From Catenovulum agarivorans DS-2 (GTDB lineage: Bacteria; Pseudomonadota; Gammaproteobacteria; Enterobacterales; Alteromonadaceae), in the NCBI RefSeq assembly GCF_000568405.1, contig NZ_ARZY01000035.1:1-47276 (forward strand): a stretch of 47,276 nt of DNA, written 5' to 3'. The position numbers and the translations under genes are program-made. The notes under the pieces are model-generated. The model was not told the DNA's origin. It did not search any database and saw nothing but the letters and a program-made list of their open reading frames with translations. Shown here in pieces: positions 34,235 through 42,906 of the stretch (the first letter of the stretch is position 1; each line of letters starts with the position of its first letter).

Positions 34235-35467
34235 TTATGACTTTGTGATCAATGATTCTAGTTTTGAGCGCAACATTTCATGTTGTTGTTCTTGCGACAA
34301 AGTTGATGCATTTTCATTTGGAAAGATCAGTTCAAATAACGCACTAAATGAAGTTTGTTCCTTCAACACTTTACTAAATAATTGATTGGTCTTTTTTACT
34401 GACTTTTCAATTGTAGCTTTAGAAGCGGATGGTTTTGCAGTAGAAGTCTCGTACGAGACTTCTACTGTCTCTTCTCTCACTGGCGCTCTAAAATCACTCA
34501 GTGATTGTTCTAAAGCTTGGGTAAATTTAGCTTCATCATGTTCTAATTCGCTTAAGCTATCAATAATTTTTGAAATGCTTTCTAAACCAACAGAATCTAA
34601 TATGCTTGGATTCTTTTTAATTAATTCTATTACTACTGGACGCTTAAGGATCTTTATTAATTTGAAATACCAAGAACGAGAAAGCTGGAGTTTTGCGCGC
34701 ATTTCATCTGCCGTCGCTCCTTTAGCTTTAAGGAAACTATATAATCTGTGCTGCGCTAATAAACGCTCAAATTTTGATTCAGACTCTTTACTATTGTTTT
34801 CAGTGTATAGGTCTAATAAAGATGTTTCAGCTGTCGCTTCTACTTCAATATCTTGCGACGATTGCCAGCCATCAACATATGCTAAGGCGACTGCCCTTCT
34901 GTGACCACCACCTGTAATCAAATATTTTTGACCACGTATGTGCATTGTTTTTATTTTATCTTGTAATAGTGAACCCGCTTTAACATTTTCACAGACTCGT
35001 ATAACTGAATCTAAAAACGCATTAGCGATTTCATTGAGCTTCTCATCTTTTATATTTATTAGCGAAAAGTCTTTGCCGATAAATAAACCTTCATCGCTAC
35101 CTAATGGGTACAATTCTCTAATATCTTGAACCAAAGATTTGTCTACGCCAAACGATGTGAAGTCTTCAGTTGTATCACCATCGATAAAACTAAATACTTC
35201 ATTTGCAGGTACCTCTCCAACCCAGTTGTCAATACATTTTAATGCGGCAGTTTCGGACAATTCATTTAACTTAAATTTGTTTATAACTGAATCATTAACT
35301 CGACGTAATAGTGAGGTGGCGATTCGACTATTCAATGGGTTGAACAGCACGTTATTAAGAACAGTGGTAGTTGACTTATTACTTTTAAAACGTCTACGCG
35401 TTGTATCAGCAACAGTTGGCTCTTTGCCAATTGAATCAAATGAACGCCGGGTGATTTGTCTTTTCAC
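34235..35467 (-). CDS. parB: Plasmid partition protein ParB
   Basis: Centromere-binding CTPase-type ParB, 410 residues, acting with the ParA encoded just upstream. The GGGHRRAVA motif (about 186-193) corresponds to the GERRxxA nucleotide-binding box; a helix-turn-helix follows at about 251-275 (ATADEMRAKLQLSRSWYFKL). The C-terminal part carries a dimer-like helical end. The start is GTG at 35467, sharing one base with the ParA stop (TAGTG), so translation is coupled. A 30-bp perfect palindrome whose core is the likely parS lies inside the coding sequence near codons 334-343 (residues VEVSYETS). That places a binding site within the gene that encodes its own binder. Confidence 0.88.
   Translation of the reverse strand: MKRQITRRSFDSIGKEPTVADTTRRRFKSNKSTTTVLNNVLFNPLNSRIATSLLRRVNDSVINKFKLNELSETAALKCIDNWVGEVPANEVFSFIDGDTTEDFTSFGVDKSLVQDIRELYPLGSDEGLFIGKDFSLINIKDEKLNEIANAFLDSVIRVCENVKAGSLLQDKIKTMHIRGQKYLITGGGHRRAVALAYVDGWQSSQDIEVEATAETSLLDLYTENNSKESESKFERLLAQHRLYSFLKAKGATADEMRAKLQLSRSWYFKLIKILKRPVVIELIKKNPSILDSVGLESISKIIDSLSELEHDEAKFTQALEQSLSDFRAPVREETVEVSYETSTAKPSASKATIEKSVKKTNQLFSKVLKEQTSFSALFELIFPNENASTLSQEQQHEMLRSKLESLITKS
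34438..34467. promoter_or_regulatory. parS: parS-like palindrome inside parB (copy 1)
   Basis: A 30-bp perfect palindrome with core AGTCTCGTACGAGACT, extended on both sides by CAGTAGA / TCTACTG. Three other copies of the core lie near parA and in the gene-poor region beyond it. Confidence 0.7.
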
Positions 35468-36351
35468 TAGACCACCTCTTGTATATCTAATTTATGATAA
35501 ATTTTAGCAACGAAATCCTTGACCATTTTGAAGGTATCGGGCTGTCTCATGTATTCAAAGTTTTCAGGATCGTCTGGTAAAGATTCCAATTCAAAAGCTG
35601 TGCGCTTAGTAAAGGCTTCCTCTTGAATTAACGGAGCAGCACCAGGGATACCTTTAAGCAAGTCGTAACAAGTACTTTCTTTTTTGTTAAAACGTTTACT
35701 GACTTTATTCAGGAATAAACCGACAAAATCATGGTCTTCATTTCTGTATTGACGAGCTATGTTTTGAATATCACCCAATACAGCAGGCACACCTTGTTCT
35801 ACATTCCAAATATCTAAATTGACTGGAACGATAACTTGATCAGCAATAGCAATGGCGGCGTGAGCAGCATAAGTGCGCGAAGGTGGCGTGTCTATAATCA
35901 TTACGTCATAGTCTTGTTCGACCAATCGCACGAGACCTCGGAATTGGTGTATAACAGCAGTTAAAGGTTCCTCTGCAATTTCATCTGCTTTGAACATACC
36001 ATTGAAGGTATCTATCCCGCCATCTGAAGGTACAACATTGAGATTTTCGATTATGGTTGGATATTCTATAAAGTCTTGACCAGCAAAAATATCAGAAATA
36101 CTGTAGGTGCCACCGTGTTCACATAATGGATTTGAGGGCAGAGGCCATTGCTCAGCCGTCTGATATTTTGTTTCTGGTGCTAGATATTTAAGGAAATAGT
36201 AAGTGGAATTTTGTTGGCTATCACCGTCAACATATAACACCCTAAGAGGCGGTAAGTTATCGATCCCTCGAGCTAAATGAACCGCTAATGTAGTAGCAGA
36301 AAATGTTTTTCCAACGCCACCTTTACGGGCAGCGACTGCGATTACCTTCAT
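35467..36351 (-). CDS. parA: Plasmid partition ATPase ParA
   Basis: P-loop ATPase that moves plasmid copies apart. Start at the ATG at 36351 (MKVIAVAARKGGVGKT), with GAGGAAG upstream; the frame extends five codons further to a GTG with no such site. Deviant Walker A KGGVGKT with the signature Lys, Walker A' VLYVDGDSQQNSTYYF, and Walker B VMIIDTPPSRTYAAHA followed by IADQVIVPVNLDIWN. It has no N-terminal DNA-binding extension, so any autoregulation probably falls to ParB on the parS-like palindrome 115 bp upstream (36465-36480). It overlaps parB by one base. Confidence 0.92.
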   Translation of the reverse strand: MKVIAVAARKGGVGKTFSATTLAVHLARGIDNLPPLRVLYVDGDSQQNSTYYFLKYLAPETKYQTAEQWPLPSNPLCEHGGTYSISDIFAGQDFIEYPTIIENLNVVPSDGGIDTFNGMFKADEIAEEPLTAVIHQFRGLVRLVEQDYDVMIIDTPPSRTYAAHAAIAIADQVIVPVNLDIWNVEQGVPAVLGDIQNIARQYRNEDHDFVGLFLNKVSKRFNKKESTCYDLLKGIPGAAPLIQEEAFTKRTAFELESLPDDPENFEYMRQPDTFKMVKDFVAKIYHKLDIQEVV

Positions 36352-36464
36352 GATTTTCTTCCTCACTATAGTTCTATTTTTAAATGATAACGTCTATTTA
36401 TAACTGTGTATAGGGCATTATTTAATATTTTTATCAATAGTGATTCGACTAGTTGGAATCATAA

Positions 36465-36480
36465 AGTCTCGTACGAGACT
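36465..36480. promoter_or_regulatory. parS: parS-like palindrome, copy 2 (upstream of parA)
   Basis: AGTCTCGTACGAGACT, a perfect 16-bp palindrome located 114 bp upstream of the parA start. Confidence 0.7.
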
Positions 36481-37312
36481 AATATAGAATAGGTTAAACT
36501 AAAGTTTGCATTGGAACTTTGAAGTTTAAACAATAAAAGTTTCTAGGCCATGGGTATACATGAATGTAAGGTATCGAAATTAATCTATATCGTTCGACTG
36601 TCTGTAGCTGCGGATATAATCGGCAACCAAGTATGTTAAGGCTCAAAAGATTAATATATCATTGTTGTATTTGATTAGTCTCTAATCTATTCAAACTAGC
36701 GATTATCACGCAAAATATACTTTAGTGAACCCATATCACACTGCAGTTTATCAATTTCAGGAATTGCCAATGACGTTTGTCGCTATACTGAACTATCTAT
36801 CTCGAGTCAAACTTGCATCAATTATCCGCTTTGAAAGGTCACTATTACCACTGTTATGAACAGTTAGCCGTTTAAAATTGAATAAAAAAGAACTGCAAAT
36901 TTTTAAGTATAATCACAAAGCTAGCGTTAATATTGGCTCAACCCTTATTAATGCGACGCAGTAAACGTGAATCACACTTTGTTTAATCACATATTGTTTG
37001 AGCAACTGAAAGTAACAACCAGGTATTTAAATGCTCAGTGTAACTACAATAGTACCAGTCGCAAGTGTAACATTGCTCACAATTTTTACGCTCACATATT
37101 AATAACGCGTATTTTTTGCCGTTAACTAATGCTGTGTATATATTTTTAATTGATTACTAAACTAGTTTTTAATAGCTTGAACTTACTGGCTATAATTTAA
37201 TATTTGGCATTTCAACTAGATTCGCGCCTGACTATATTAAAGCTGGGGTAGGGGCCAACAAAAAGGCGTGTTGACTTTCTCAATCTTTAGTCGCTTTTTT
37301 ACTTTTGAAAAT

Positions 37313-37332
37313 AGAGTCTCGCACGAGACTCT
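37313..37332. promoter_or_regulatory. parS: parS-like palindrome, copy 3 (one centre mismatch)
   Basis: AGAGTCTCGCACGAGACTCT: arms are perfect, with the centre TA changed to CA compared with the other copies. Confidence 0.65.
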
Positions 37333-38111
37333 TGTGAATTTAAGCAGGAACTAATTTCTATTAGTTGCTTGTACCAATTGTAAGTAAACCTATTAACGAC
37401 TATCAAGGTATCAATTATTTGTTCTAACATAATGCAAATGAGGGATACAAAAACAAGCGCTACAAAACGGCCTAGAAAAATAAAGATAATTCTATTTAAA
37501 TTGGTATGGCCTGTAGTGCGTTTGAGTCTGATTTTGTACCGCTTTGCTTGGTGTCTATACAAGGCATAGTGATTATTGTGTAATTTGCGATATAAATGCG
37601 ATATTTCACAGATAGCAATACCCTAACATAGACAGTCATTGGCTCAATTCGAAGTGGTTCGCATCAATCTATAACTATTTTAATCTATTAGGTCTTCAAT
37701 GATGAGATTCAATTAAAAATTGTGTATTAACAGAATATATTTGAGCACAAAACCTCAACAGGAACTACACGCTATTTGTCTTAATTGTAGTGTTAGCCAA
37801 TTTCAGAAATTGCACCAGACAAGAATATAGTCACTAAATTCTTACCGGCCATGTTTTAGTGTTCTAAGTATATAAAGCGAAATTTGCCGCTAGCCCATGG
37901 ATATAATACCTAATAACAGTTTATGAAATCGAACATTTAGTCCACTAAATTTATCTCGCTCTCTCTTATTAATTGTTAAACTGCCAAATAATTGGAATAT
38001 TAATGCAAACAAAAAGAGTCGATAGTCTATCAGTGGAAAACAGTTCAAACGTTTTTATACATATTCAACCTTAATTCTCGATGACTAATAAGCTAATACA
38101 TTGAAATTATG

Positions 38112-38264
38112 ACTAAGTTAATTAATGCCTATCGTAGGGAAATATTTATCCTTAGAACAAAGGTATCTGCATCAGTAATAGCAAAATATTACTATCGATT
38201 ACAAAGCCGTTATATGGATAAATAGCCTCTAGAATACAAATTGCAATCGGGAATTCAGGCTACC
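38112..38264. repeat. Nested palindromic repeat element, copy 2 (degenerate)
   Basis: Aligns with the element at 13319-13514: shared TTATCCTTAGAACAA-like left arm, GTAATAGC...ATTACT centre, and the exact 19-mer GGATAAATAGCCTCTAGAA at 38217-38235, then a diverged outer arm. Boundaries are approximate. Confidence 0.6.
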
Positions 38265-38509
38265 TAAATCTATTTTAAATTAGCTGAATACATGATTTAT
38301 TTATAAAAATGTTCTTCTATTTCTAAGTTTGGTCAGATGTAAACTAATAAAAACATGCAACTGACAAGTGGTACGGCAAAAACCAATTAAGAAAAAAAAT
38401 AACTCATAATGAGATATTGGCATGAAAGGTATCTACATAATTGTGTCATCTTAAAACTCATTTATCTCGCACTTTAAACTTATTAGTGAATAATTAAGTT
38501 CTACAAAGC

Positions 38510-38523
38510 GTCTCGTACGAGAC
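38510..38523. promoter_or_regulatory. parS: parS-like palindrome, copy 4
   Basis: GTCTCGTACGAGAC, perfect 14-bp palindrome, 74 bp before the start of the unrecognised plasmid gene at 38598. Confidence 0.7.
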
Positions 38524-38597
38524 TTTATATACATTGAGAGAAAGTTAGATTTGGGCTATTCTATTTATAATTTTTCAACCCTATTTTTAATTTTTAT

Positions 38598-39713
38598 ATG
38601 GAAAATACCAAACTAGTTGGCACATACAACATACCTGATTCAGGCAAACCGCCTTATTTTTTGATGAGCAAATTTGACATAAGCGGGCTAGATAATGTTC
38701 TAACTATGTCACAAATATCATTTATGAGTGCACTGAGCTTGCAGCCAAAACAATCACCAACATTGGTGAGTTGTGAAGTTATAGCAGAAAAAATATCAAG
38801 AAAACCTGTAACTATAAGACATATAGCAAATAAGCTATGTGCAATGGGAATTCTAAATCGAGTAAAAGGAAAGGGTAGGGGTAATAAACCTGTAGACATT
38901 TTTTTCTGTAATCAGCTGAGTATCAGAGAATCTAACCCACAACATGAAGAATCGACCAGGCATTTATATGCTTCGAACTGGTTCGCCCTTATGCTAATGG
39001 TTGAAAGTCAGTTAAAAACAGAACGAAATGAATTTAGTACAAACAAACTTGTACCAAATGAAGCCATAGATTTTTATGTTCAAATAATCTCGAGCTTATA
39101 TAAGCACAAGCTTACCCAAGCCGAATTAATGTCTAAAAGAGAGTTGCCTTCTTCAGAACTCTACAACAACAAACTCACTATAAGAAGTAGTGACTATCCT
39201 AATTACTCTGTCATTGAATTCGAACAAAAAGTTGAACAATTAAGTGAGTTTAATTTTAAGGTAGCCGAAGGCCAAAACGTTAATTACTCGTATTTTTATA
39301 AATTAGTAACTAAAAGAAATAAACATCCCCTCATAGAATACGATTTAGAATTTCCTATCGAACTGATCAACAAATTATTAGAATCATCTTTGATGATATT
39401 TTTTCCAAAGATTTTAGAACGTATAAATTTGTCTACACATAGGTGTTTAACCAACCTTCACATATTTGTGTTGTTAAACATTTGTATTAACGATATCCAA
39501 GCATTGACAATTCAAGAGACAATGTTAGATAGGTTATTAACCACCAACAAACAAGCAGATCTAATAGAAACTAAACAAAAATTAGCTTCTACAATTGAAT
39601 ACACATTAGAAGATAGTGATGTCTCTTCATCAATTATTAGTGAGCTAAATATAAAACCTATTCAGAGTATTAGAATTAAACTAGAAAAAGACGTGATTTT
39701 TTGGTGTTCTTAA
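38598..39713 (+). CDS. Unrecognised plasmid protein with winged-helix-like N-terminus
   Basis: 371 residues, not recognised as a named family. Residues about 35-110 look like a winged helix: MSQISFMSALSLQPKQSPTL, SCEVIAEKISRKPVTIRHIA, NKLCAMGILNRVKGKGRGNK, then a beta wing VDIFFCNQL. The rest is mostly helical with many Leu/Ile and no membrane segment. No Shine-Dalgarno-like sequence precedes the ATG. Its stop codon TAA is the first part of the leftmost iteron (TAACGTGGCA). Position between the partition region and the origin suggests a plasmid replication or control protein. Initiator-like proteins with a helix-turn-helix are one possibility. Confidence 0.6.
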   Translation: MENTKLVGTYNIPDSGKPPYFLMSKFDISGLDNVLTMSQISFMSALSLQPKQSPTLVSCEVIAEKISRKPVTIRHIANKLCAMGILNRVKGKGRGNKPVDIFFCNQLSIRESNPQHEESTRHLYASNWFALMLMVESQLKTERNEFSTNKLVPNEAIDFYVQIISSLYKHKLTQAELMSKRELPSSELYNNKLTIRSSDYPNYSVIEFEQKVEQLSEFNFKVAEGQNVNYSYFYKLVTKRNKHPLIEYDLEFPIELINKLLESSLMIFFPKILERINLSTHRCLTNLHIFVLLNICINDIQALTIQETMLDRLLTTNKQADLIETKQKLASTIEYTLEDSDVSSSIISELNIKPIQSIRIKLEKDVIFWCS

Positions 39714-40092
39714 CGTGGCAACAAATGCGACTTTACTAAAATATAGCAAGAGAAAATCCCATAACATAAGACACATAGCTCAATTTCTAGACTAACGTGG
39801 CCGAAAATAATTCGTTAGAAACAACAGGTAGTAAATTGTGCCACTTTAAACCATTCTGTTAGTAAAAAAGTGGCAGGAAATACGATTTACGCTAAATTTA
39901 ACTCGTAAATATGGCCACAATAAAGCGTCTAGGCCAAAAAATAATCTAATAAGGCGTCTTTTTTATCTTCAAAGCTATTCACTGATCGTAAAATTGGCCA
40001 CATTGAAACATTTAAGCGACGAAAATTACTACAAAAGTGGCACTATTTACGACATTAACTAATCAAACACGTAAACTATGCCACGTTACTGT
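39711..40092. repeat. Origin, dispersed iteron cluster A
   Basis: GTGGC cores in alternating orientation. Plus-strand cores are at 39715, 39797, 39870 and 40037; minus-strand cores are at 39840, 39914, 39997 and 40080. A plus core is followed by a minus core about 43 bp later in three pairs. The minus copies share CGTAAA-n-GCCAC. These match the iterons next to the rep gene and so are probably Rep-binding sites, perhaps for copy control. Confidence 0.65.
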
Positions 40093-40140
40093 TGATTAAC
40101 CCTTTGAAAATCCGAATTCCTAACATATTAAAATCCTTAA

Positions 40141-40213
40141 AAATTAAATTTGGATCAATATATAAGATCGATAGATCTATATTTATATATATAAATATTA
40201 GATCTGATCGATC
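40141..40213. other. AT-rich dyad with six GATC sites, likely DNA unwinding region
   Basis: GATCGATAGATCTATATTTA and, inverted, GATCGATCAGATCTAATATT form a long near-perfect dyad (40166-40213) around TATATATA. GATC occurs at 40153, 40166, 40174, 40201, 40206 and 40210. AT-richness beside iterons and Dam-type sites fits the opening region of a plasmid origin. Confidence 0.65.
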
Positions 40214-40247
40214 CAGCCGGGACTAATAAAATCAGTAACTTACATTA

Positions 40248-40520
40248 CCAATGTGGCCTAAAATAATATAATGAGGCATTAAATACGACTTAAAGTGGCT
40301 AATTATACGAGCACTGTGGCCGTCTTTACGACTAACCGTGGCTTAATATACGACTAAATGTGGCCTTATTTACGAATCGGATTATTTTGAAGACGTAAAT
40401 AATGCCACGTTATACGTAAACAAGGCCTCTTAACACGTAAAAATAGCCACTTTATAAATAGCCTGTGGATAACTAACAGTTGAAACTAATGTGGCCATAG
40501 TGTATTTTCTTAGCCACTTT
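40248..40520. repeat. Origin, tandem iteron cluster B upstream of rep
   Basis: Four direct iterons with TACGA at 40284, 40306, 40327 and 40349 (a fifth TACGA at 40371), period 21-22 bp, each carrying a GTGGC core (consensus about TACGACTAAnnGTGGCnTnn). They are followed by three inverted copies starting CGTAAA at 40394, 40415 and 40436 (period 21 bp; the middle one has GCCTC). Single cores lie at 40253, 40491 and 40513. The last ones overlap the rep promoter region, which suggests autorepression. Confidence 0.85.
40464..40472 (-). other. Perfect DnaA box
   Basis: TTATCCACA on the minus strand (TGTGGATAA on plus), the strict consensus, between the inverted iterons and the rep gene, as in other iteron origins. 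Confidence 0.75.
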
Positions 40521-40540
40521 ATAACGCTCTAAAAGCAAAA

Positions 40541-41998
40541 ATGACAAAACAGCATCTCGCACAAAAAGAAAAAAACGAAATTTATAAAAGTGACCGCGTG
40601 TCTTTGATGACATCGGAAGGCGGCGTTATGACCGCAACTATGCTGAAATGTTTTAATGCTATTCAAGTAAGTTTACAAAACTTTGTTATTGAACATTACA
40701 CATCGGTTGATACTGCCGAAGATGTTCTTGGTGAGAGTGTATTAGAATTCGAAGTACCCTGGGTTGAGTTTTGCCAAACTATGGGTTGGAAATCAACAAA
40801 CCGTGATAGTGCAAAAAAAACCGTTAAAACTCTGCGTCAAGTGCAAGTCGAGTGGGGGTTAGGCGAATACGATACTGGTAGTGCTGGTTACTTACATATA
40901 ATTAGTGGTGCAAAAATTGACAATGGTGTGCTATCTGTACGCATAGACCCGCTAGTGAGACGGGAACTCCTGAATTTAAGAGGATTGGCAAGCATAGCTT
41001 ATGATGTCAGTTTGATTAACTCTGCATGGAGTGACAAATATACTCCTCGTTTCTACGAGTTGTGTTTGAGGAATTGGCGTGATGGGAAAAACTCTACTCG
41101 TTATTCTGTAGACGGTATTCGTGAAGCGGTGGATTGTCCATACGAAATTGTAAACGGTGAAAAAGTCTGGGCAAATGCAGAGTTTAGAGATTTCAACAAA
41201 CGTGTACTTTCTAAAGCGGTTAAAAATATTAATGAATCAAATTTTATTGATTTTAATGTTCAAGTTAAAACGGTTGGCAAGCCTGTTCACACAATATTTG
41301 TTGGTTTAAGTTTAAAAGAATCATTTGATAATTCACTGAATGACCGTGTCGCTAAACAAGTTCTAAACCTGCTTATTGAGCATGGTTTAAAACAGGCTGC
41401 TGAAAATTTTTATGACCGTAAACTTGGACAAACAAATTCATTACATAAATTAACTTCCAAAGAATATCATTACTTACAATACTGTATTGAAAAGTATATT
41501 GAGAAGATAGGTTCTATTAGACCTGGTAATGAGTCTAGGTATTTAACAACTTGTTTAGAAAGGAACGAAGAAGCGTTTGAACCAATATGGGCTAAAATCC
41601 AAGACTCTTTAGAACAAGAGCGCAAAAAACAAAGACAAGAAAAGATTGTCTATGAACAACAACTTAATGAAGCTAAAAAAGCTAAACGAGCTGAAGTGAA
41701 GGGCGCTTATAATGCTAGCGTTGTCGCTGAGTATATGAGTGAACTTTCACAAGTACAAAAAGATGCTCTCATTGAGCAAGCCGCTAAATCGCAAAACAAA
41801 ACCAATCCATCCCGTTTGTTTGATAAATTACCGCAAGCTGCTAAGGATGCGATCGTTCGCCAGTACGTGATTAATAGCGGTTTGGTTGACGACATGATTG
41901 ACCAAGCAAAATTGAAGCGATTATTAAAGAATGCTGATGAAACGATTGAACAAGAATTCAAAGCAAACAAAAATCGGTTACCTTTGATTCAACAATAG
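40541..41998 (+). CDS. repB: Rep_3-family plasmid replication initiator
   Basis: Binds the upstream iterons and opens the origin. The N-terminal half has the Rep_3 double winged-helix pattern: VMTATMLKCFNAIQVSL, ISGAKIDNGVLSVRIDPLVR, DKYTPRFYELCLRNWRDGKN, STRYSVDGIREAVDCPYEIV, FRDFNKRVLSKAVKNINESN and KTVGKPVHTIFVGLSL. At 485 residues it is longer than typical Rep_3 proteins because of a charged, coiled-coil-like C-terminal part (about 350-430). It is preceded by 0.8 kb of iterons, an AT-rich dyad and a DnaA box. Nine bases after its stop a Tus-like gene begins, so the two are probably one operon. The gene symbol is generic. Confidence 0.88.
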   Translation: MTKQHLAQKEKNEIYKSDRVSLMTSEGGVMTATMLKCFNAIQVSLQNFVIEHYTSVDTAEDVLGESVLEFEVPWVEFCQTMGWKSTNRDSAKKTVKTLRQVQVEWGLGEYDTGSAGYLHIISGAKIDNGVLSVRIDPLVRRELLNLRGLASIAYDVSLINSAWSDKYTPRFYELCLRNWRDGKNSTRYSVDGIREAVDCPYEIVNGEKVWANAEFRDFNKRVLSKAVKNINESNFIDFNVQVKTVGKPVHTIFVGLSLKESFDNSLNDRVAKQVLNLLIEHGLKQAAENFYDRKLGQTNSLHKLTSKEYHYLQYCIEKYIEKIGSIRPGNESRYLTTCLERNEEAFEPIWAKIQDSLEQERKKQRQEKIVYEQQLNEAKKAKRAEVKGAYNASVVAEYMSELSQVQKDALIEQAAKSQNKTNPSRLFDKLPQAAKDAIVRQYVINSGLVDDMIDQAKLKRLLKNADETIEQEFKANKNRLPLIQQ

Positions 41999-42007
41999 GA
42001 AATTTTA

Positions 42008-42901
42008 TTGGAACACATTATAGTCGTACAGCGGTTGTATGCAGAGCTAGTTCAATTAATCGTCGAGTTCAAAAACATTCTGCTTAAAAACAGAAAAAAT
42101 ATTAGGTCTATAGCCTATAAACTCGGCCCAGTCTGTTCACTATCAAAATCACCTTCCTCTTACGAACTAAAAGATAATCTAGAAGATATTCTGAGTGCGT
42201 TTGAACATTTTGAAATTGAAGCCGGGGCTAATGCTAAGTTGGTTATTCGTTATCCCGGCATTATCGCTATTAACTGCGAGGCTACCTTTAATAAGGTAAT
42301 TCGGTTTGTTAACCGTATTAACGAACATAAAAAGTTATTGCACAACTATATTGCAGACAACGGTAAACCGACTTATGTGAGCGATGGTGTTGGTCAATCT
42401 AATTATGTTAAAAATGATCTTTTATTTAATGCATTACCAATGAAAAATCATTTAATGATGACTCGTCATATCGACCACGAGATTGACTCACACAGTTGCG
42501 CGAGTTTTACCTGGAATGTGGATTTCATCCATAGAAAAATTACTGATGTAGAGGGATTAATTGCAAAATTGAACAATAAAATGTTTGAACCGAAAATGGA
42601 TTTGACCAACAAACAGTGGCAACAAGAAATTGAAAAGACTATTGCAAAAATAGAGTCGTATGCCAATAACAATACTGAACTTAGGACGATTGACCCAAAA
42701 CCTGTAGAACCTATGGTATTTTTTGCCGGCTCAAAAAAGCGCATAAAGTGTAAATTGCCTGTCATCGTAAAGACGGACGGAGAATTTAAATTTAGAAAGC
42801 TACTCGCGCCACCTCCGAAACATCCGTTGGTCATAAAAGAGGGCAGGGCTCGCAATTATAAAAGATTATCCGAACACTTCTATCTATACGCTTGTACCTA
42901 A
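42008..42901 (+). CDS. Tus-like replication terminus-binding protein
   Basis: 297 residues with TTG start (AGGAAA 5 bases before), beginning 9 bases after the rep stop. By eye it follows E. coli Tus along the length: [10 protein letters not shown] against [29 protein letters not shown] against [39 protein letters not shown] against [34 protein letters not shown] against WTREEWQRKLEREY, and the end [11 protein letters not shown] against IPRLHLYVAD. Family length is about 300. Tus binds Ter sites and stops DnaB in one direction. On a plasmid with an iteron origin it could fix where or how forks meet. Assignment is by remembered sequence, so moderate. The protein next to it may be MatP-like. Confidence 0.68.
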   Translation: [297 protein letters not shown]

Positions 42902-42906
42902 ACGAT

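Larger units (their letters stand above)
36352..38597. other. Gene-poor 2.2 kb partition region
   Basis: Strongly AT-rich, stop-dense in all frames and without a convincing gene. It contains three parS-like palindromes (36465, 37313, 38510) and the degenerate second copy of the nested palindromic repeat (about 38112-38264). It is probably a centromere-like zone, possibly with undetected small RNAs. Confidence 0.6.

Noticed and set aside
34386-34904. 172-codon plus-strand ORF opposite parB
   Set aside because: It is antisense to a clear ParB gene, has no family motif and is explained by the parB codon pattern.
37299-37562. 87-codon minus-strand ORF with a hydrophobic segment in the partition region
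   Set aside because: It needs a TTG start without ribosome-binding site, overlaps a parS-like palindrome and lies in AT-rich, gene-poor DNA.
39711-40520. Regular repeats that could suggest a CRISPR array
   Set aside because: Repeats are short (about 21-22 bp), occur in both orientations without unique spacers of fixed size, and adjoin a Rep_3 gene; they are iterons.
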